A DNA stretch of 64,000 nucleotides, taken from the NCBI RefSeq assembly GCF_965249985.1, contig NZ_OZ252280.1; one strand, given 5' to 3'. Shown piece by piece: positions 60,021 to 64,000 of this stretch. Position 1 is the stretch's first letter. Each line of letters begins with the position of its first letter. Under the pieces are notes generated by a model. It was not told the origin of the DNA, searched no databases, and worked only from the letters and a program-made list of their open reading frames with translations. The position numbers and the translations under genes were made by a program. Origin of the DNA: Algiphilus sp022763315 (lineage in GTDB: Bacteria > Pseudomonadota > Gammaproteobacteria > Nevskiales > Nevskiaceae).

Positions 60021-61874
60021 CTAATGCGCGGCTGCTAGCCCCGACTCTTCGGGGTGCGACTCGTTCACTTCCGTCGCTTTGGGCTCTACACAGAGTTCCT
60101 CGAACTTGCGGACGATTTTTTTGGCAAATGCCTGCGCATCTGCGTGCCTATGCACGATGCGTGCTACCTGGATGTTCTCGCCGATCAAGTGAGGCCATAC
60201 CCCATTACCCCTGACAAACGCGGAAACGCAGTCTTCAATTTGTCCTTGCGTCATCCTGGACCCATCGTGCGTGCGAATGACCGCTGTCGGTGGCCCAGAT
60301 TTCGTGGCGGAATGGCTAGATGATTGACGCGGCTCAAATTCCCAGCAGTAGGCCACTAGCCCATCTTTTGAGAGTTCTGCCAGCACGTATTGACGAGGCT
60401 GTCCACCGGAGCGAGCCGCCCGCTTGTTATTCCGAGGGTCGCTGACGTCAACCTCGGAGATAGTCAAACCGTCAGAGCGAATCGGGTCCGCATCAATGCT
60501 CAGCAAGTCAAATCGCACACCGAACGATTCCAGATATGACAGAGCACGACCAAATGACCTGAAATCAGAAGGCAGCCGGGGAGGCCGGTTTGCGGACGAG
60601 GAAGAGCAGTCATCTACGAGACGGAAAGGGGTCGGGGCACCCTCCGAATAGGCACCCGGGGCGGTCGAGTGGTGGGGAGGAGGGTCAACCTGGCCAGGCA
60701 CAGAAACCGAACGCGAGACTTGATTTCTGGGAGGCGCCCTCGTAATGGAGGGAGGATTCTCGATCTCGGGAAGAGCCGCGCCAGCGTGACGCAGGGGCAT
60801 ACCCAAATCTGGTTCCGCGTTTGCCGAAACCGTTTCCTCCAAGTGGTGCGACCGGGTCCGCTTCCGTTTTCCGGGCCACGCTACGGGGAGGTCGGAGTTG
60901 CCTTCGATGGCTGAGTCAGTGTCGATGGGATTGTGGTTATCGCGCTCTACATTGATCGGGGGCAACTCTGGGAATGGCACATGAGAGAAAAAGTGCAATA
61001 AGAATCGCCAGACCCCACCCGAATTCATCCATACACCGTGCGCCCGAATGCTGTGAACACCGACGAGCGGTGGGCGACAGCAGATTGCGGCGTCGTGTCC
61101 AGTTTGGCGTGCCCGCACCATAGTCTCGTAGATTCTTCTTGCTTCGTAGCTCCCTCGCTGATCCAACAGCAGCATGGCGATGACGGTCGCGTCCGCGTCA
61201 GGGACATCTTTTCGGAGGCCCAAGCGATAACTCCCATCCACTTCATGGTAAGTGCGCTCGGGATTAGCGAAACGCCCAAGCCACATATCAGGATCGGTAT
61301 CGAGTATTCCGTGCACCAAAACCGTGCTGCGCAGATACCACGCACGAGCCACCTCTACGCACGGTATGACGATCTCTCCCGCGCCGTTGGCTAGGGGATA
61401 GACCACGCAATATGTCTTGCGAGCATTCTGGTCGAGCTGATAACCAAATGGGGGAATGTAATAGTAGTTACCCGGTTTGCCGTAATCCCCGGCCGAAAGC
61501 TTGTCACCTGCGCGAATAACATTGCACTTTCTTGGTGCAAAATCGACTTTTGCTGATAGCTCGTTCAGACTAGCAAGCGCAACTGGCTCCCCGTCTTGCC
61601 ACAATTCACCCATTCGCATCGAGGGGAAGAACCCGGCTCCCACCATCGCTCTACGGCTCTCCAACCTAGCGCCTGGTCCGCCGCCTTTATTCGCGTGTTC
61701 GTGGAGCCTCAGGCTTACCTCTAGTAGAGGCTCCGAAGAAAGCTCCGGATTGAAGCATAAGCGGCCAAGCCAGTGGACCTGCCACTCACGGCCATCCATG
61801 GGCCAACCGTGGCCCTGCCATTTAGGTTGAAACACATGAACGCACCGTAAGTAGGGACCGTCAATTAATAGCAA
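60021..61874 (-). CDS. tnsE: TnsE-like target-selection protein
   Basis: A 617-residue protein that resembles Tn7 TnsE over its N-terminal and C-terminal parts. The middle IVIPCVEVARAWYLRSTVLVHGI parallels the TnsE YHIPQLELARSLF region. The segment YLESFGVRFDLLSIDADPI and the strands QPRQYVLAELSKDGLVAYCW match the TnsE C-terminal domain, and the end VWPHLIGENIQ plus AFAKKIVRKFEEL matches its final helices. A long polar linker lies at about residues 300-430. TnsE directs Tn7 to replicating DNA and conjugal plasmids. The gene starts 44 bp inside the right end and points inward, separated by about 45 kb from the other tns genes. Confidence 0.78.
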   Translation of the reverse strand: MLLIDGPYLRCVHVFQPKWQGHGWPMDGREWQVHWLGRLCFNPELSSEPLLEVSLRLHEHANKGGGPGARLESRRAMVGAGFFPSMRMGELWQDGEPVALASLNELSAKVDFAPRKCNVIRAGDKLSAGDYGKPGNYYYIPPFGYQLDQNARKTYCVVYPLANGAGEIVIPCVEVARAWYLRSTVLVHGILDTDPDMWLGRFANPERTYHEVDGSYRLGLRKDVPDADATVIAMLLLDQRGSYEARRIYETMVRARQTGHDAAICCRPPLVGVHSIRAHGVWMNSGGVWRFLLHFFSHVPFPELPPINVERDNHNPIDTDSAIEGNSDLPVAWPGKRKRTRSHHLEETVSANAEPDLGMPLRHAGAALPEIENPPSITRAPPRNQVSRSVSVPGQVDPPPHHSTAPGAYSEGAPTPFRLVDDCSSSSANRPPRLPSDFRSFGRALSYLESFGVRFDLLSIDADPIRSDGLTISEVDVSDPRNNKRAARSGGQPRQYVLAELSKDGLVAYCWEFEPRQSSSHSATKSGPPTAVIRTHDGSRMTQGQIEDCVSAFVRGNGVWPHLIGENIQVARIVHRHADAQAFAKKIVRKFEELCVEPKATEVNESHPEESGLAAAH

Positions 61875-61918
61875 GTCCCAACTTCTGTGACTAGTCTCAA
61901 CTACTCACCGAAATCAGA
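61871..61918. promoter_or_regulatory. Right transposon end with TnsB-type sites
   Basis: Read inward from the right, TCTGATTTCGGTGAG is followed by GTAGTTGAGACTAG (61891-61904) and AGTTGGGACTTGC (61871-61883). These share the GTTGRGACT core found in the left end. The end overlaps the tnsE promoter region, so transposase binding could regulate tnsE. Confidence 0.75.
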
Positions 61919-61923
61919 GCCAC
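61919..61923. repeat. Right target-site duplication GCCAC
   Basis: Identical to the five bases at 9572-9576. It forms part of the comM codons that encode the GGGS turn. Confidence 0.9.
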
Positions 61924-62791
61924 CCCCAGCGAGTGCTGCAGCGGATGTGGTGTGGTGCGGCTGGCGAAAGGGAGGAATGCCCCATTCTTGTGCATCGAAG
62001 CAACCCGCTACTGATGCAATGGCCCCCACTTCCAGCGCCTCGGCATGCCCCAGCCGCGGCAGGATGCCCGGCAGACGCGCCGCCAGCATGGATTTTCCGC
62101 TGCCTGGCGGCCCTGTCATCAACAGGCTGTGGCCCCCTGCGGCCGCCACCTCGAGGGCGCGTCGCGCCTGTGACTGTCCGTAGATGTCCGCCATATCCGG
62201 GCGGTTCACCGCATCCGGGCGGTTCACCGCGGCGGTGGGCACGGCCTCCCCATGCGCCGGAACCGGGTGTACGGGCAGGCCGCCACCCTGCAAAGCCTGA
62301 CAAATGGCGGCCAGCGTGTCGGCCGAATGCAGGCGCACACTGCCCGCCCGCGACGCCTCGAGGAGGTTGGCGCTGGGCAAGAGCAGGGCGTGGCCCGCTT
62401 CCTGGCAACGGATGGCGGCGGGCAGCACCCCGCGCACCGGCCGCACCTCCCCAGAAAGCGATAACTCGCCCAGGACTTCTACGCCCTGCAGGGCATCACG
62501 CGGGAGCTGGCCCGATGCGAGCAGCATGCCGAGTGCAATGGCCAGATCGAATCGGCCACCTTCCTTGGGCAGATCCGCCGGCGCCAGATTGACCGTGATG
62601 CGTTTGGCCGGAATGTCGTAACCGCACTGGACGAGCGCGGCGCGCACGCGGTCCTTGGCTTCGCGCACGGCCCCCTCGGGCAGCCCCACGACGCTCCAGC
62701 CCGGCAGTCCGGGGGCGAGATGCACCTCCACCGTGACCAGATCGGCAGTCAGGGCGTTGACTGCGCGGGAGGCCACGGTGGCAAGGCTCAC
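61919..62791 (-). pseudogene. comM: comM 5' part, interrupted by the transposon
   Basis: About 290 residues of ComM/YifB starting with GTG at 62791 (MSLATVASRAVNAL). The N-terminal ChlI-type domain has LPGWSVVGLPEGAVREAKDRV and the Walker A is TGPPGSGKSMLAARLPG. FRQPHHTTSAAALAGGGS is the last family segment, after which the frame runs into transposon sequence as DFGE and stops. A 15-nt tandem duplication encodes AVNRPDAVNRPD in the linker. The gene begins 1 bp after the ubiK stop, so the two form an operon that the insertion splits. Confidence 0.95.
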
Positions 62792-62792
62792 G

Positions 62793-63053
62793 TCACGCGC
62801 TTCCTTCGTTGGGCGTGGATTCGTTCTCGAGCACCCGAATGCGGGCTTCGAGGGCTTCCAGCTGCGAGCGCGTCCGCGCGAGCAACTCGGCCTGTGTATC
62901 GAAACGCTCCCGCGATACGAGGTCAAGGCGATCGAGATGGGAGCGCAGCAAAGCGCGGAAGTTCTGCTCCAATTCGGTGCGCATCGCGCTCATGCCCGGA
63001 ACGGCACGCACCAGGCGCGCAGCGAGCTCGTCCAGCTGTGGTTCTTGGTTCAT
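62793..63053 (-). CDS. ubiK: UbiK ubiquinone-biosynthesis accessory factor (YqiC/BMFP family)
   Basis: An 86-residue helical coiled-coil protein that assists the soluble Ubi complex in ubiquinone synthesis. The pattern is typical: LDELAARLVRAVPGM, LEQNFRALLRSHLDRLDLVSREEF-like with RERFDTQAELL, and LEALEARIRVLE. I chose the ATG at 63053 (MNQEPQ), since earlier starts add a non-family tail. It is upstream of comM and divergent from glnK. Confidence 0.93.
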   Translation of the reverse strand: MNQEPQLDELAARLVRAVPGMSAMRTELEQNFRALLRSHLDRLDLVSRERFDTQAELLARTRSQLEALEARIRVLENESTPNEGSA

Positions 63054-63129
63054 GACGGAAGTATGTAACGAGCGGCAAAGGGATGCCAACACATGCGTAC
63101 AGCCCTGATTATCTGACGGTTTTAAAAGT

Positions 63130-63144
63130 TGGCACGACTCTCGC
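63130..63144 (+). promoter_or_regulatory. Sigma54 promoter of glnK-amtB
   Basis: TGGCACGACTCTCGC matches the RpoN consensus TGGCAC-N5-TTGC with one mismatch, and the GG and GC pairs are exactly 12 bp apart. It lies 66 bp before the glnK start. NtrC-type activation under nitrogen limitation is expected for this operon. Confidence 0.82.
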
Positions 63145-63210
63145 ATTCACCAGAACCAACCGGGCGCAGGCAGCCGCGTCCCGGCTCACACGACCACATG
63201 GAGTCTGGTA

Positions 63211-63549
63211 ATGAAACTCATCAGTGCAATCATCAAGCCGTTCAAGCTTGACGAGGTGCGTGAAGCCCTGTCGGAGATCGGCGTGCAGGGCATCACGGTC
63301 ACCGAGGTCAAGGGCTTCGGCCGTCAGAAGGGTCACACCGAGCTGTATCGCGGCGCGGAATATGTCGTTGATTTCCTGCCCAAGGTGAAGATCGAAGTCG
63401 CCATCGAGCCCGACAAGCTCGATGCCGCCATTGAAGCGATCACCAAGGCCGCTCACACCGGAAAGATCGGTGACGGCAAGGTCTTTGTCTTCGAGCTCGA
63501 GCAGGCGGTGCGAATCCGCACCGGCGAAACCGGAACGGATGCGCTCTAA
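63211..63549 (+). CDS. glnK: PII signalling protein GlnK
   Basis: A 112-residue PII protein that binds ATP, ADP and 2-oxoglutarate and blocks AmtB when nitrogen is plentiful. It starts MKLISAIIKPFKLDEVREAL. The T-loop contains the uridylylated tyrosine in HTELYRGAEY (Y51), and the B- and C-loop segments are IEAITKAAHTGKIGDGKVFV and the C-terminal RIRTGETGTDAL. Linked to amtB, so it is the GlnK type. Confidence 0.96.
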   Translation: MKLISAIIKPFKLDEVREALSEIGVQGITVTEVKGFGRQKGHTELYRGAEYVVDFLPKVKIEVAIEPDKLDAAIEAITKAAHTGKIGDGKVFVFELEQAVRIRTGETGTDAL

Positions 63550-63577
63550 GGCGCCCTGAACATAAGGAGTATTCCCA

Positions 63578-64000
63578 ATGGAAAAAGAACTCGCATACGC
63601 GCTGGATACGTTTTACTTCCTGATATCCGGCGCCTTCGTCATGTGGATGGCGGCAGGCTTCGCCATGCTCGAAGCGGGCCTTGTCCGCGCCAAGAACACG
63701 GTGGAAATTCTCACCAAGAACGTCGCCCTCTTCGCCACGGCCTGCATCATGTACCTGATCATCGGGTACAACTTCATGTATGGCGGCGGCTATGTCCTGC
63801 CTGGCTTTGATCTGATTCTCAGCATGGCCGACAACACCGCTGAAGCCGTTACGGCCGGCGGCGATGACGCGCCCTACTACTCCAACCTGTCGGACTTCTT
63901 CTTCCAGGTGGTGTTTGTCGCGACGGCCATGTCCATCGTTTCGGGTGCCGTTGCCGAGCGCATGAAGCTGTTCTCCTTCCTGGTCTTCGCCGTGATCATG
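63578..64000 (+). CDS. amtB: Ammonium transporter AmtB, 5' part only
   Basis: The first 141 codons of an Amt-family ammonium channel; the window ends inside the gene. Hydrophobic segments TFYFLISGAFVMWMAAGFAML, NVALFATACIMYLIIGYNFMY and FFFQVVFVATAMSIVSGAVAER match the first three transmembrane helices. The AMLEAGLVRAKN and SGAVAERMK signatures are those of the family. A ribosome binding site AAGGAG lies 8 bp upstream, 28 bp after glnK. Confidence 0.96.
   Translation, partial: MEKELAYALDTFYFLISGAFVMWMAAGFAMLEAGLVRAKNTVEILTKNVALFATACIMYLIIGYNFMYGGGYVLPGFDLILSMADNTAEAVTAGGDDAPYYSNLSDFFFQVVFVATAMSIVSGAVAERMKLFSFLVFAVIM

Larger units (their letters stand above)
9577..61918. mobile_element. Tn7-like transposon (Tn6022/AbaR-like) inserted in comM
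   Basis: A 52,342-bp element bounded by imperfect terminal inverted repeats: TGTCATTTCGCGAAG at the left, and TCTGATTTCGGTGAG read inward from the right. A GCCAC duplication flanks it. It carries tnsA, tnsB, tnsC, tniQ and a fifth gene in one rightward operon at the left end, and a tnsE-like gene at the right end. Precise removal with one GCCAC restores comM in frame. The insertion position in the GGGS-encoding codons of comM is the region used by AbaR-type islands. The cargo holds defence, toxin-antitoxin and alkane-oxidation genes. Confidence 0.93.

Overview
The window is a high-GC gammaproteobacterial chromosome segment. The order TorF-type porin, comM (yifB), ubiK and a sigma54-driven glnK-amtB, together with arsR-arsC-arsH-acr3, yedK, alkB and a c5 cytochrome, fits an environmental gammaproteobacterium. 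I cannot name the genus. Backbone DNA covers about 1-9576 and 61919-64000.

Between these two parts lies one 52,342-bp element (9577-61918) that splits comM. A 5-bp duplication, GCCAC, sits at 9572-9576 and 61919-61923. Removing the element plus one copy restores the ComM frame across a GGGS/VPRP junction. The element is a Tn7-like transposon resembling the Tn6022/AbaR-type elements that occupy comM in Acinetobacter. Its left end carries an overlapping operon tnsA-tnsB-tnsC-tniQ(tnsD) plus a fifth gene for a zinc-ribbon, tyrosine-recombinase-like protein. A TnsE-like gene sits about 45 kb away at the extreme right end and points inward. Both ends carry repeated TnsB-type sites around a GTTGRGACT core.

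The cargo, from left to right, is as follows. First come a higBA toxin-antitoxin pair and a lone lipoprotein. Next is a complete Wadjet (jetABCD) plasmid-defence operon divergent from a WYL regulator. An intact IS256-family insertion follows. Then comes a tightly coupled five-gene operon (28.0-35.1 kb) encoding a SIS-HAD fusion, a phosphoribosyltransferase, a P-loop NTPase, an unrecognised protein with a CARF-like C-terminal motif, and a PfkB kinase. I do not recognise this operon as a named system and consider it the best candidate for something undescribed. After it come a NADAR protein with a divergent small regulator, decayed vapBC and higBA modules, a large alkane-oxidation region, and a decayed tail with a broken nuclease and several MbcA/ParS/Xre-type antitoxins without visible toxins.

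The alkane region (39.0-56.3 kb) contains a CYP153A P450 with its ferredoxin, ferredoxin reductase and GMC alcohol dehydrogenase on one strand. On the other strand is a 12-gene beta-oxidation-like set: acyl-CoA ligase, two acyl-CoA dehydrogenases, two hot-dog hydratase subunits, an SDR, two thiolase-fold proteins, thioesterases and a hydrolase. An AraC-type regulator lies between the two operons, flanked by a 39-bp inverted repeat with one mismatch. Each copy faces one operon in the same relative orientation, which suggests a shared operator. The transposon therefore appears to combine defence functions with a catabolic pathway.
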